The translations under genes were made by a program, and so were the position numbers. A stretch of DNA of 64,000 nucleotides, taken from NCBI RefSeq assembly GCF_013375535.1, contig NZ_JABXJG010000002.1:1240001-1304000 (forward strand), written 5' to 3'. This stretch comes from Sphingobium sp. 15-1 (GTDB lineage: Bacteria > Pseudomonadota > Alphaproteobacteria > Sphingomonadales > Sphingomonadaceae). The notes under the pieces are model-generated. The model did not search any database. It had not been told where the DNA came from and saw only the letters and a list, made by a program, of their open reading frames with translations. Every line of letters starts with the position of its first letter. The stretch's first letter is position 1. Shown here one piece after another: positions 9,474 through 18,566 of this stretch.

Positions 9474-10730
9474 ATGGATACCATATCGAGCTTTGGTGCA
9501 CTGTCGGATTTGCGGATCATCGATCTCACGCAAATGCTCGCGGGCCCCTATGCCACGATGATGCTTGCCGACCATGGGGCAACCGTTATCAAGATTGAAG
9601 GGCCGGAAGGGGACATGACCCGTGCTGGCGGCCCGTTTCGGAAGGATGATGAGGAAAAGCTGCTTGGCGGCTATTTCCAGAGCATCGACCGGAACAAGGA
9701 AAGCGTTTGCCTGGATCTCAAGAGCGAGGAAGGCAAAGCCGCCTTTAAGGCGCTCGTTCTCGACGCGGATGCCGTGGTGGAGAATTTCCGGTCTGGCGTG
9801 ATGGAACGTCTGGGCCTGGGCTATGAGGTGCTGCAGGAGATCAATCCACGCTTGGTTTACGGGACGTTGCGCGGGTTTGGCGATGCGCGCACCGGCAAGT
9901 CGCCCTATAATGACTGGCCAGCTTTCGATGTAGTTGCGCAGGCGATGGGCGGGATCATGGCGATCACGGGGCCGGATCCCAACACACCTACGAAGGTCGG
10001 TCCCGGCGTTGGCGACATCATTCCCGGAATGATGTTGGGTTTCGGCGTCCTGTCAGCTATCCATCACGCCCGGCGAACGGGGCAGGGGCAGTTTGTCGAT
10101 ATTTCCATGGTCGATGCGGTTCTGGCCGTGTGCGAAAGGACGGTGTGGCAGAATTCCGTGCTGGGCCTGGTGCCCGGGCCGGAGGGTAACCATCATCCCT
10201 TCCTGTGCCCTTTCGGCATGTATCCCGCTGCGGATGGTTTCGTCACCATTGCGGCGCATCAGGATCGATTCTTCGAATTTCTGTGCCAGACCCTTGATGC
10301 TCCGGAATTGCCGCACGACCCGCGCTTTCTCGACCATGCCAAGAGAGGCGCGAACAAGGGCGCGCTGATCGAAGCATTGAGCGCGCGGACATGCGCTTTC
10401 ACCAAGGATGAACTTTCGCGGATGCTGGGAGGCAAGATTCCGTTCGGTCCCGTTCTCAACATAAGCGAGATATTCGACGATCCGCACTTCGCTGCCCGCG
10501 AAATGCTGGTCGATGTCGAACAGCCGGGATTGGAACCCGTCAAGATTGTTGGCGTACCGATCAAGATGACTCGCACGCCCGGAAAGGTTGTCCGGCGCGG
10601 GCCTTATCTTGGCGAGCATACGGAATTGCGCCTGCGGGAGGCGGGACTGGATGAAGATGTCGTAGCCAGGGTGATGAGCGCGCTCGCGCAGCCCTGGAAA
10701 AAGGAAGAGAAGGGAATGGTTGAATCATGA
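9474..10730 (+). CDS. Family III CoA-transferase (CaiB/BaiF)
   Basis: A 418-residue enzyme that moves CoA between carboxylic acids. Visible are the N-terminal LRIIDLTQMLAGPYATMMLADHGA and KIEGPEGD blocks, SVCLDLKSEEGK, and the SMVDAVL segment (residues 211-217) containing the Asp that carries the catalytic acyl-anhydride in this family. It overlaps the next gene by four bases (ATGA), so the two are coupled. With the neighbouring MaoC pair and CoA lyase this copies the logic of mesaconate/itaconate routes: load CoA on a dicarboxylate, hydrate, cleave. The CoA donor and acceptor cannot be read from sequence. Confidence 0.92.
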   Translation: MDTISSFGALSDLRIIDLTQMLAGPYATMMLADHGATVIKIEGPEGDMTRAGGPFRKDDEEKLLGGYFQSIDRNKESVCLDLKSEEGKAAFKALVLDADAVVENFRSGVMERLGLGYEVLQEINPRLVYGTLRGFGDARTGKSPYNDWPAFDVVAQAMGGIMAITGPDPNTPTKVGPGVGDIIPGMMLGFGVLSAIHHARRTGQGQFVDISMVDAVLAVCERTVWQNSVLGLVPGPEGNHHPFLCPFGMYPAADGFVTIAAHQDRFFEFLCQTLDAPELPHDPRFLDHAKRGANKGALIEALSARTCAFTKDELSRMLGGKIPFGPVLNISEIFDDPHFAAREMLVDVEQPGLEPVKIVGVPIKMTRTPGKVVRRGPYLGEHTELRLREAGLDEDVVARVMSALAQPWKKEEKGMVES

Positions 10731-11638
10731 GCAAACGTCCAGTTCGTCTGCGTCGCGTGCAGTTGTCCGTTCCGGGCAGCAGCGAGAAGATGTTGCAGAA
10801 GGCTGCCGCGTCCGCCGCGGATCATGTCTTCTGCGATCTTGAGGACGCAGTGGCGCCGGCGGCAAAGGTCGGTGCGCGCGACCTGATCGCCGATGCGCTC
10901 AATAACCTGGATTGGGGCAAGAAGACCCGTTGCGTGCGGATCAACGACGTCACCACCCAATATTGCCACGATGACATCATCACCATCGTGGAAAAGGCCG
11001 GTGAGAATGTCGACACGATCATGCTGACCAAGCCGTACAAAGCAGCGGACGTGATCTTTCTGGACCATATGCTGACCCAGCTTGAAAAGAAGCTGGGCCT
11101 CAAGAACCGGATCGGTATCGAAGTGCTGATCGAGGAAGTGCAGGCCTTGCAGAATGTCGAGGAAATCGCCCGTTCTTCCGACCGGCTCGAAGCCCTGATC
11201 TTCGGCATGGGCGACTATGCCGGTTCGCAGGGCATTGACACGGACGATATCGGCGCGACCGGCAGCTATCCGGGCGACATATTCCATTATGCGCGCTTCC
11301 GTATCGCCATGGCGGCCCGTTCGGTCGGCATTGACGCCGTCGATGGTCCCTTCGCCAATTTCAAGGATGAAACGGCCTATCGATCGGAAGCCATGCGCGC
11401 ACGTTCGCTCGGCATGGTTGGAAAATGGGCCATCCATCCGTCGCAGATCGAACCGGCACTCGATGTGTTTTCGCCGTCCCAGGCCGATGTCGACCGCGCC
11501 CGGAGGATGGAGGCCGCCTATCGCGAGGCGGAGGCCAAGGGCTTGGGCGCCGCTCAGGTGGACGGCATCATGATCGACGTCGCGGTAGTGCGACTGGTGC
11601 AGAATACGCTGCGCAAGGCCGACCTGATCGGCATGTGA
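10727..11638 (+). CDS. HpcH/HpaI-family CoA lyase, malyl/beta-methylmalyl-CoA lyase-like
   Basis: A 303-residue TIM-barrel lyase. LSVPGSSEKMLQKAA, FCDLEDAVAP (metal/acid Glu-Asp pair near residue 39), VRINDV, GIEVLIEE and WAIHPSQIE are the conserved blocks of the L-malyl-CoA/beta-methylmalyl-CoA and citramalyl-CoA lyases. The expected reaction splits a 3-hydroxydicarboxyl-CoA into an acyl-CoA plus glyoxylate or pyruvate, with Mg2+. It is translationally coupled to the CoA-transferase. A second, shorter lyase of the same family is at 18567, so the two may act on different intermediates. Confidence 0.9.
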   Translation: MSKRPVRLRRVQLSVPGSSEKMLQKAAASAADHVFCDLEDAVAPAAKVGARDLIADALNNLDWGKKTRCVRINDVTTQYCHDDIITIVEKAGENVDTIMLTKPYKAADVIFLDHMLTQLEKKLGLKNRIGIEVLIEEVQALQNVEEIARSSDRLEALIFGMGDYAGSQGIDTDDIGATGSYPGDIFHYARFRIAMAARSVGIDAVDGPFANFKDETAYRSEAMRARSLGMVGKWAIHPSQIEPALDVFSPSQADVDRARRMEAAYREAEAKGLGAAQVDGIMIDVAVVRLVQNTLRKADLIGM

Positions 11639-11676
11639 CTATGACCGGGCAGTCCTCCTGATGGACCCGCCTTGTC

Positions 11677-11716
11677 TCGCGACGCATCCATCATCCATGG
11701 GATGAATGCGTCGCGA
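11677..11716. terminator. Near-perfect 16-bp hairpin after the CoA lyase
   Basis: TCGCGACGCATCCATC (11677-11692) pairs with GATGAATGCGTCGCGA (11701-11716) with a single mismatch and an eight-base loop. No T-run follows on either strand, so it may be a Rho-type or processing hairpin, or an operator, rather than a classic intrinsic terminator. It lies 38 bases past the stop of the CoA lyase. Confidence 0.5.
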
Positions 11717-11774
11717 GGCGTAAAACCATTGGCCAGTCCGGCCGATCTCTGCTGCCTTTTCATTTCAGGTCAGG

Positions 11775-12569
11775 ATGAAGGCAGCTAGGATGGGATCAAC
11801 GCGAAGGGCAGTCATCACGGGTTCCGCTTCCGGAATAGGCAAGGCGACGGCCGAACGGCTGACTGATGCGGGATGGAGGGTGATCGGGATAGATCTCCGT
11901 GATGCGGAGGTGGTGGCTGATCTGTCCACAGCCGAAGGGCGCTCTGGCGCTTTGCGGTCGGTGTCCACCATCTGCCCGGACGGCATCGATACCCTCGTCA
12001 CATGTGCGGGAATATACCGACCGATCGACTCGCCGGGCATCGTTTCCATCAATTATTTTGGCACTGTGGACATCATTCGGGGCCTACGGTCGCTGTTGCT
12101 GAAATCGGCGTCGCCGCGCGTTGCAGCGGTGTCGTCCATGGCGACGATCCTTGATGTGGATGAGGAGGTTGTTACGGCCTGCACAGCCGGCGACGAAGTG
12201 CATGCCTGTAGAGCCGCCGTCGCCGCGGCAGCGCGATGCCCGGAAGAGCCGATCATCTATTCCTCGACCAAGCGCGCCATCACGAACTGGATCAGGTCGC
12301 AATCGGTGGCCGACGACTGGGGTGGCTCGGGCATATTGCTCAATTGCGTGTGTCCCGGCGTCATACGGACACCTCTGACGCGGGACGACCTATCCGATCC
12401 CGCGCGCATGGAATGGCTGCTCAATTACAATCCGGCGGTCATCAAGGACATTCCCGGCCCGGATGTTGTGGCGAGTCTGCTCGCCTATCTCGTGAGCGCC
12501 GAAAACGCCTATATGGTGGGACAGGCGATTTTCGTCGATGGCGGCACCGAAGTCAGGCAGCGCATCTGA
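11775..12569 (+). CDS. SDR family oxidoreductase, 3-alpha-hydroxysteroid dehydrogenase-like
   Basis: A 264-residue short-chain dehydrogenase: TGSASGIG (residues 15-22), VTCAGIY in place of NNAG, VSSMAT with the catalytic Ser and YSSTK with the Tyr/Lys pair. The segment GIDLRDAEVVADLSTAEGR is, from memory, nearly the same as in the 3-alpha-hydroxysteroid dehydrogenase/carbonyl reductase of Comamonas testosteroni, including the shortened central region. That suggests oxidation of a ring hydroxyl or reduction of a ketone, possibly on a cyclic substrate, but the family is broad. CAGGTCAGG directly precedes ATG 11775; a second ATG at 11790 has AGCTAGG. It ends 12 bases before the convergent GMC gene. 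Confidence 0.85.
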   Translation: MKAARMGSTRRAVITGSASGIGKATAERLTDAGWRVIGIDLRDAEVVADLSTAEGRSGALRSVSTICPDGIDTLVTCAGIYRPIDSPGIVSINYFGTVDIIRGLRSLLLKSASPRVAAVSSMATILDVDEEVVTACTAGDEVHACRAAVAAAARCPEEPIIYSSTKRAITNWIRSQSVADDWGGSGILLNCVCPGVIRTPLTRDDLSDPARMEWLLNYNPAVIKDIPGPDVVASLLAYLVSAENAYMVGQAIFVDGGTEVRQRI

Positions 12570-12581
12570 CGCCCTCAAAGC

Positions 12582-14195
12582 CTAAACTTTGAGCGACCGC
12601 AGGATCAGTTCGGCGCCCCTTTCCCCGATCATCATCGACGGCGCATTGGTATTGCCGGACGTGATGCGCGGCATGATCGACGCGTCGATCACCCGCAAGC
12701 CGTCAATGCCCCGAACGCGGAGCTGGGGATCCAATACGGATTCGCCTTCCCGGCCCATGCGGCATGTTCCCACCGGATGGTAGCCAATGCCGACACGCTG
12801 GCGCAGATAGTCCAGCCAGCCCTCGTCCGACATGATCGGTTGGGGCGGCTCATTGCGCGCTTCGACGAAAGGCGCGAATGCCGGCGCGGCGAAGATCTGC
12901 TCGGCCAGGCGGCCGACCTTGGTCAAGGTGCGGATGTCCTCCGCATCCTCCAGCATGTTCAGCGCGATTTTCGGTGGGGCCAGATGATCGCGGCTCTGTA
13001 ATGTGATCTTGCCCCGTGCGTTCGGGCGGCAAATCTGCCCCCCGATGGTCACGCCTGACCTGGCATGCAATTTGGGCTGGCCTGAAAGGTCCATCGCCAG
13101 AGGAATGAAGCTGAAACAGACATCGGGATCGGCCAGATGGGCCTCGGTTCTGGCATAGGCCATGGCCTGAACGGCGGGCGAGGTGAGCGGTCCTTTGCGG
13201 AACAACAGATAGTTCGCCACATGTCGGGGCAGGTTCGACAGCTTCGGCGCCATGTTGTAAGTGGGCATCGTCACGAGCTTGCTGACGGCCAGCACCGCAT
13301 GTTCCTGAAGATTCTCGCCGACGGGAAGATCGGCGAGAATGTCGATGCCCAGTTCGCGCAAATGCGCCGCTGGCCCGATTCCCGACCGCATCAATATAGC
13401 CGGCGATCCGATCGTGCCTGCGCTGATGACGATCTCGCGCCGGGCGGCGGCGCAATAGGGTTCGCCATTGCGGCTTCCAACGACGCGAACCGCTCGGCCG
13501 TCTTCACATTCGATCCTGTCGATCGTGACGCCCGTGACGACGGCAAGATTGGGTCGATCAAGAAGCGGCGAGACAAAGGCGCTGAATGTGTTCGAACGCT
13601 GGCCCCCCGCCGTTGTCGTCCAGATGTGGAACGAACCGAATTCATGTCCGTCGCAATAATCGTCCCGGCGCGGTAGCCCGACCTCGTCGCAGGCGCTGAC
13701 GAAATTTTCGGTCAGGGGATGTTGCGACCGGACCGGGGCAACGCCCAGCGGACCGGACGTCCCGTGATCCTGCGATGGCGGCCCGTGGAATTTTTCGGAC
13801 TTCAGGAAAAGCGGCCATATGTCGTTAGCGGCCCAGCCGGTGCAGCCCATTGCCACCCAGTCGTCAAAATCCCGCTTTTCGCCCCGGCAATACACCATCC
13901 CGTTGATCGAACTCGACCCGCCCAGCATCTTTCCGCCCGACCAGACCTGCTCGATGTCGCCTCGCGTGGTGTCGGCCTCCACATGGTACATCCAGTCGGA
14001 CGTGGCGTTCGCCATCAGCTTGAGCGTGCCCGCCGGCATGTCGACCAGCATGCGTCTGTTCGATCCGCCCGCTTCGATCAACAGCACGTTGATCGCGGGA
14101 TTTTCCGCAAGCCTGGCGGCTACCACGGCCCCCGCGCTGCCGCTGCCGACTATGATATAATCGGCAGCGGTTTCGGTCTCGTTTCTCATGTTCAT
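12582..14195 (-). CDS. GMC-family FAD alcohol dehydrogenase/oxidase
   Basis: A 537-residue flavoprotein of the choline dehydrogenase type. It has the FAD-binding VGSGSAGAVVAARLAE block, the GMC signature GGKMLGGSSSINGMVY, the second signature SAGTIGSPAILMRSGIGP, and the C-terminal active-site region GYHPVGTCRMG with the catalytic His and SGNTNAPSMMIGE with the partner Asn. It would oxidise a primary or secondary alcohol and pass electrons to the quinone pool or oxygen. The frame is open far upstream into the ALDH gene; the start at 14195 (or ATG 14189) is chosen because the homologous region begins there. Last gene of the amidohydrolase/ALDH/GMC operon: alcohol made or freed upstream goes to aldehyde here, then to acid by the ALDH. 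Confidence 0.92.
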   Translation of the reverse strand: MNMRNETETAADYIIVGSGSAGAVVAARLAENPAINVLLIEAGGSNRRMLVDMPAGTLKLMANATSDWMYHVEADTTRGDIEQVWSGGKMLGGSSSINGMVYCRGEKRDFDDWVAMGCTGWAANDIWPLFLKSEKFHGPPSQDHGTSGPLGVAPVRSQHPLTENFVSACDEVGLPRRDDYCDGHEFGSFHIWTTTAGGQRSNTFSAFVSPLLDRPNLAVVTGVTIDRIECEDGRAVRVVGSRNGEPYCAAARREIVISAGTIGSPAILMRSGIGPAAHLRELGIDILADLPVGENLQEHAVLAVSKLVTMPTYNMAPKLSNLPRHVANYLLFRKGPLTSPAVQAMAYARTEAHLADPDVCFSFIPLAMDLSGQPKLHARSGVTIGGQICRPNARGKITLQSRDHLAPPKIALNMLEDAEDIRTLTKVGRLAEQIFAAPAFAPFVEARNEPPQPIMSDEGWLDYLRQRVGIGYHPVGTCRMGREGESVLDPQLRVRGIDGLRVIDASIMPRITSGNTNAPSMMIGERGAELILRSLKV

Positions 14196-14238
14196 GAAGA
14201 AGCAGAATTCCAGAAGAGCAACAGGGACGGCGCTGGCC

Positions 14239-15726
14239 TCAGCGCAATTGTACGAACACCGATTTGGTCTCGAGGAAATTGTCGAGCGCCTCATCGCCGA
14301 GTTCGCGGCCCCAGCCGGATTCCTTGTATCCGCCAAAGGGCATGGTGATGTGGTTGACCCCGAAGCAGTTGACCCAGACGGTGCCGGCGCGGATGCGCGA
14401 TGCGATCTGGTGCGTCCGGTTGACGTCCGACGTGAACAGACAGGCGGCCAGGCCATAATTGGTGTCGTTGGCGATGCGGATCATCTCGTCCACATCGTCG
14501 ACGGGCGTCGCCGAAATGACGGGGCCGAAAATTTCCTCCCGCATGACGCGTGCATTGGCGTTGACGTTCGCCAGGACGGTCGGCTTGACGAAAAAGCCCT
14601 TTTCCAGATCGCTGGGGCCGCCCGCGACAATCTCCGCCCCTTCTTCCTGCCCGATCTCCATATAGCGGACGACCCGGTCCCTCTGCTTGGCCGAAATCAG
14701 GGGGCCAAGATTGGTCGACGGGTCGAAGCCATTGCCGACCTTCAAATTATTGGCGAAATCCGTGATGCCAGCGAGCACCTTGTCATAGGCCTTCTTCTCG
14801 ATCAGCAGCCGTGAACCCGCCCAGCAGACCTGCCCGGAATTGAGAAAGGTGCTCATCGCCGCGCCGGGGATGGCCACGTCCATGTCGGCGTCACCGAACA
14901 GCAGGCATGGTGATTTCCCGCCCAGTTCCAGCGTGATGCGCTTCAGATTGCCGCTGGCGCTGTCGACGATCCGCTTGCCGACATCGGTCGATCCGGTGAA
15001 GGAAATCTTGTCCACCAGCGGGTGATCGACCAGCGCCTGCCCGGCGTCGCCATAGCCGGTGACGATGTTGATCACGCCATCGGGAACGCCGGCCTCGACC
15101 GCCAGCTGTCCCAGCCGCAATGCCGACAGCGGGGTGTTCTCGGCCGGTTTGACGACGACCGAACAGCCCGCCGCGAGCGCCGGCGCCACCTTGACCACGA
15201 AGACGCCGACAGGTCCGTTCCATGGCAGGATGAGGCCCGCGACGCCAATCGGCTCGCGCATGGTATAGGCGTGCATCTGCTGCCCGCCGCCGGAAATCGC
15301 GCCGCTCGCGTCCCGGCCGAATATCCGGGTTGCCGAACCTGCATAGAAGCGCATCCAGTTCGCCGACGCCTTCACCATGCCGTCCGCCATGTAGCGGGGC
15401 ATGCCGTTGTTGAGAATGTCGAGATCCGCGAGTTCGGTCGCATTCTTTTCGATCAGGTCGGCGAAACGCCACATGATCGCGGCGCGATCCTCCGCCTTCA
15501 GGCCACGCCACGAGGCGGTTTCGAAGCTCCGCCGGGCGGCCTTCACTGCGCGGTCGATGTCCTTCGCGGCGCCGCGTGGGACGATGGCGATGCGTTCCTC
15601 GGTCGCCGGATCGAACACGTCGATCGTTTCACCGCCCTCCGCCTCGACCCAGTGGCCGTCGATCAGGAGCTTGTGGGATGAAGCGGCAAAGGTCCGCACG
15701 CTGTTGACGGGCTGATGCGCGTTCAA
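14239..15726 (-). CDS. NAD(P)-dependent aldehyde dehydrogenase
   Basis: A 495-residue ALDH-superfamily enzyme that oxidises an aldehyde to a carboxylic acid. [36 protein letters not shown] (general-base Glu) and NSGQVCWAGSR (nucleophile Cys) are all intact, as is the C-terminal FGGYKESGWGRE. The frame opens at GTG 15774, but AAAGAGGA is correctly spaced before TTG at 15726, and that start gives the usual ALDH length. It is sandwiched between the amidohydrolase and the GMC oxidoreductase on the same strand, consistent with an alcohol-to-acid pair. Confidence 0.92.
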   Translation of the reverse strand: MNAHQPVNSVRTFAASSHKLLIDGHWVEAEGGETIDVFDPATEERIAIVPRGAAKDIDRAVKAARRSFETASWRGLKAEDRAAIMWRFADLIEKNATELADLDILNNGMPRYMADGMVKASANWMRFYAGSATRIFGRDASGAISGGGQQMHAYTMREPIGVAGLILPWNGPVGVFVVKVAPALAAGCSVVVKPAENTPLSALRLGQLAVEAGVPDGVINIVTGYGDAGQALVDHPLVDKISFTGSTDVGKRIVDSASGNLKRITLELGGKSPCLLFGDADMDVAIPGAAMSTFLNSGQVCWAGSRLLIEKKAYDKVLAGITDFANNLKVGNGFDPSTNLGPLISAKQRDRVVRYMEIGQEEGAEIVAGGPSDLEKGFFVKPTVLANVNANARVMREEIFGPVISATPVDDVDEMIRIANDTNYGLAACLFTSDVNRTHQIASRIRAGTVWVNCFGVNHITMPFGGYKESGWGRELGDEALDNFLETKSVFVQLR

Positions 15727-15784
15727 GCTATATTCCTCTTTATCGATTTTATTGACGATTCCGTTGCGGGACACGGCAACGAAA

Positions 15785-17527
15785 TTATTGAGCGGCTTCC
15801 ATTTTTGCGTCGGCGCGCTGGTTCATGACGATCTCGCCGGGGGTGGCGCCCGTTTCCTTGCCGTTGGTGAAGGTTTCGACGCCGTTGACGAGGATGTGGC
15901 GGATGCCGATCGCGCGAGTGACTTTGCGCCAGTCGCCGCCCGGAAGATCGTGGACAACTTCATAGTGGCCACGGGGCTGATAATCCAGCTTGTCGGCGTC
16001 GTAGATCATGAGATCGGCCGCATAGCCGGGCTGCAGAAGGCCACGATCGGTCAGTCCGAAGGCGCGCGCATTGCGGTAGCTGAGCAGGGAATGAACCTGC
16101 TCCCGGCTGATCCGCGTACCTTCCTGCGTCAGCCACAGGATGAGGTCGGTCGACCAGTAGCCGCCATTGCCATGTTTCGAATGTGCGCCGCCGTCCGAAA
16201 TGCCCGCCAGCACTCGCGGATGGCTGAGAATCTCTTCGATCGTCTCCACATTGCGCGTGCCATTGTCATTGTTGGAGAACATGACATGCATGTTGGATTC
16301 GATGAGCGTATCGAGGAACAGTTCCGCGACCGGCTTGCCCAGGTCGCGGGCGATGTCACCCAGCAATTGCCCTTCGCGCCCTTCCAGTGAGGCGGAGCCG
16401 GCTGGATCGACGATCATATAGGCTTCCAGTCGGCCACCTGCGGTCGACATTTCGCGCGGATCATAATTGTCGATGAAGGTCTTCCGATAGGCCGGGTCCT
16501 GCACCAGCGTCATCTTGGCCTCTGCCGTGGTCGCCATGGAAAGGCGGCGGAACGCGGCGACGGAATCCCAGACATTATAATGCAGCGGCGTGATTTCGAG
16601 CGGCTTGCGGAAGGAGAAGCATTGCGACCAGATGTCGAGCTTCTCTTCCTGCATCCGGTCCAGCCAGCGCATGATGCCGCGATGTTGTTCGGGATCGGTG
16701 TCGCTGCCCAGCAGGATATTGTGCAGAACCGGACGGCCGCTGATGCGGGCCAGTTCTTCCGCTGCATAACGGCGCGGTTCGTCCATGCCGGGCAGTTCGC
16801 ACAGGATCTGGATCGTGCCTTCGCCGCGCTCGGCAAGGACCCGCGCCAGATTATAGGCTTCCTCCGCATCCATGGCGTCGGTCGGCATGGGCGACTGGTC
16901 GTGATCGAGATGATTGTTGCCGCCTTCGCCCATGAAGGATAGGGCAAAGCCGCTGGCGCCCGCGTCCATCGCCTCATGCAGCAGGTCGCGCATCTGCTTG
17001 CGTTCCTCGACCGTGCAGGGGCGCTTCTTCGCCTCGTCGGGGCCCACGACATAGGACAATAGCGGGTTCATGGGCAGATAGGTGGCGACATTCAGCCCCT
17101 TGGGCAGCGACTTGAGATGCGCGATCCAGTCGGGAAAGCTTTCCCAGGTCCAGTCCATGGTCGACGCCATAGCCTCGAAGGGAACTTGCTCGGTGTTTTC
17201 CATCATGCGCATGTAGCGCTCGCTCATGCCCTTCCGGACGGGAGCGAAGCTGAAGCCGCAATTGCCGATAACGACCGTCGTTGTGCCGTGCCACCCCGAC
17301 GTTGTGCAATAGGGGTCCCAATGCAACTGGGCGTCATAATGGGTGTGAAGATCGATGATGCCGGGCGCGACGATCAGGCCCCGTGCGTCGATTTCCTTGG
17401 CGCCCTGGCCGGGAATCGCGCCGATCTCGACGACCTTTCCGTCGCGGATGCCGATATCTGCCAGTCGTGCGGGTTCGCCGGTTCCGTCGATTACAGTTCC
17501 GCCACGCACTACAACGTCAATATTCAT
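15785..17527 (-). CDS. Amidohydrolase, N-acyl-D-amino-acid deacylase-like
   Basis: A 580-residue metal-dependent hydrolase. The N-terminal beta sandwich (GGTVIDGTGEPA) is followed by the metal motif His61-Thr-His63 (DLHTHYD), TVVIGNCGFSFAP with Cys90 as in D-aminoacylases, and the late catalytic Asp in ISDGGAHS. Family members cleave N-acyl-D-amino acids, but distant ones act on other amides or cyclic substrates. No amino-acid gene lies nearby; the partners are ALDH and GMC enzymes, so a non-peptide substrate is likely. A paralogue of about the same length sits at 50325-52091. First gene of its operon: GGAGAGG precedes ATG 17527, and the palindrome at 17608 is 80 bases upstream. Confidence 0.88.
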   Translation of the reverse strand: MNIDVVVRGGTVIDGTGEPARLADIGIRDGKVVEIGAIPGQGAKEIDARGLIVAPGIIDLHTHYDAQLHWDPYCTTSGWHGTTTVVIGNCGFSFAPVRKGMSERYMRMMENTEQVPFEAMASTMDWTWESFPDWIAHLKSLPKGLNVATYLPMNPLLSYVVGPDEAKKRPCTVEERKQMRDLLHEAMDAGASGFALSFMGEGGNNHLDHDQSPMPTDAMDAEEAYNLARVLAERGEGTIQILCELPGMDEPRRYAAEELARISGRPVLHNILLGSDTDPEQHRGIMRWLDRMQEEKLDIWSQCFSFRKPLEITPLHYNVWDSVAAFRRLSMATTAEAKMTLVQDPAYRKTFIDNYDPREMSTAGGRLEAYMIVDPAGSASLEGREGQLLGDIARDLGKPVAELFLDTLIESNMHVMFSNNDNGTRNVETIEEILSHPRVLAGISDGGAHSKHGNGGYWSTDLILWLTQEGTRISREQVHSLLSYRNARAFGLTDRGLLQPGYAADLMIYDADKLDYQPRGHYEVVHDLPGGDWRKVTRAIGIRHILVNGVETFTNGKETGATPGEIVMNQRADAKMEAAQ

Positions 17528-17607
17528 CTAACCTCTCCGATCGCGATTGCCTATCGCTACCATCAAATGGGGTTTGGTGCGGGCTTGTTCGAGCTGTTTC
17601 GGGTATT

Positions 17608-17621
17608 ATTACATGGGTAAT
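17608..17621. promoter_or_regulatory. ATTAC-N4-GTAAT palindrome, exact copy, IclR/amidohydrolase divergent promoter
   Basis: ATTAC ATGG GTAAT in the 161-base gap between the divergent amidohydrolase (80 bases) and the IclR regulator (67 bases). A site this close to the only regulator gene in the window fits autoregulation. Confidence 0.65.
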
Positions 17622-17688
17622 GTGGGGTCCGCGCGAATTGCGGAAAATGGCTACCCGGCAGTAAGGTTCGAAAAGGAACACACAGATC

Positions 17689-18534
17689 ATGTCCGATACC
17701 GCATCCGATATGGCGGAAGACCGCCTGAGCGACATCAGTCCATGGACTGTGGACAAGGCGAATTCGCAATGGCGATCCGTGAAATCCGCGGAGCGCACGC
17801 TGGCGCTTTTCGAACTATTTTCGCTTCATCAGCAGCCCATGTCGATCGGCGAAATGGCGCAGCGGTTGAACATTCCGCAGCCCAGCGTGAGCATGCTGGT
17901 GCGCAATCTCGTCCAGCTGGGCTATCTGGAGCATGATCGCACGAGCCGTAATTATCTGCCCACCATCCGCATCATGCTACTGGGCAGCTGGATTCATCGG
18001 CAGTATCGCCACCAGGGCGATGTGGAGACGCATCTGGACGACCTGATGAGTCAGGTGCAGGAAACCGTGTTCTTGGGCATTCAGAACGGGATATATTCGC
18101 AATATGTGAGCGCCCAGCTACCGGACGTGTCGCAACGGCTGGAGGTCCAGTCCGGTCTGTTGCGTCCCATCACTCGCACTGCGCTCGGCCGCGTCCTGCT
18201 ATCGCTCAAGTCCAAAGAAGAGGTCGCGCTGATCGTCCGGCGTTCCAATGCTGAAACTCAGGATGAGGCCGAGCGGGTCGATCCCAGGGAGTTCGAGGCG
18301 CTTCTGGCGAACGTCCGTGAGAAGGGCTATGCTGAGACGAGCGGCGACATGTCGAAGAATTACAGCGCCTTCGCGGTGGCGATCAAGCCAACCATCGGCC
18401 AGATTCCCATGGCGATCGGCGTCGGTGGGCGTACCGACCGCATCATGGACAAGCGGGATTTGGTGATTGCCGCGCTTTTCGCGGCGAAAGCGAAGCTGGA
18501 GCCCAATATATCTGGGGATGACGGCCCGGACTGA
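17689..18534 (+). CDS. IclR-family transcriptional regulator
   Basis: A 281-residue regulator. A winged helix-turn-helix lies at about residues 30-95 (SAERTLALFELF, MSIGEMAQRLNIPQPSVSMLVRNLV), and an IclR effector-binding domain from about 105 to 270 (GRVLLSLKSKEEVALIVRR, FAVAIKP). IclR proteins usually bind 14-15 bp palindromes as dimers of dimers and answer to a pathway acid or CoA ester. It is the only DNA-binding regulator I find in these 64 kb, and its own promoter carries the repeated ATTAC-N4-GTAAT site, making it the best candidate to control the whole set. AAGGAA precedes ATG 17689. A CoA lyase follows 32 bases downstream. Confidence 0.93.
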   Translation: MSDTASDMAEDRLSDISPWTVDKANSQWRSVKSAERTLALFELFSLHQQPMSIGEMAQRLNIPQPSVSMLVRNLVQLGYLEHDRTSRNYLPTIRIMLLGSWIHRQYRHQGDVETHLDDLMSQVQETVFLGIQNGIYSQYVSAQLPDVSQRLEVQSGLLRPITRTALGRVLLSLKSKEEVALIVRRSNAETQDEAERVDPREFEALLANVREKGYAETSGDMSKNYSAFAVAIKPTIGQIPMAIGVGGRTDRIMDKRDLVIAALFAAKAKLEPNISGDDGPD

Positions 18535-18566
18535 TTCTCATCACATCAATAGCAAGGAATTTGAAT

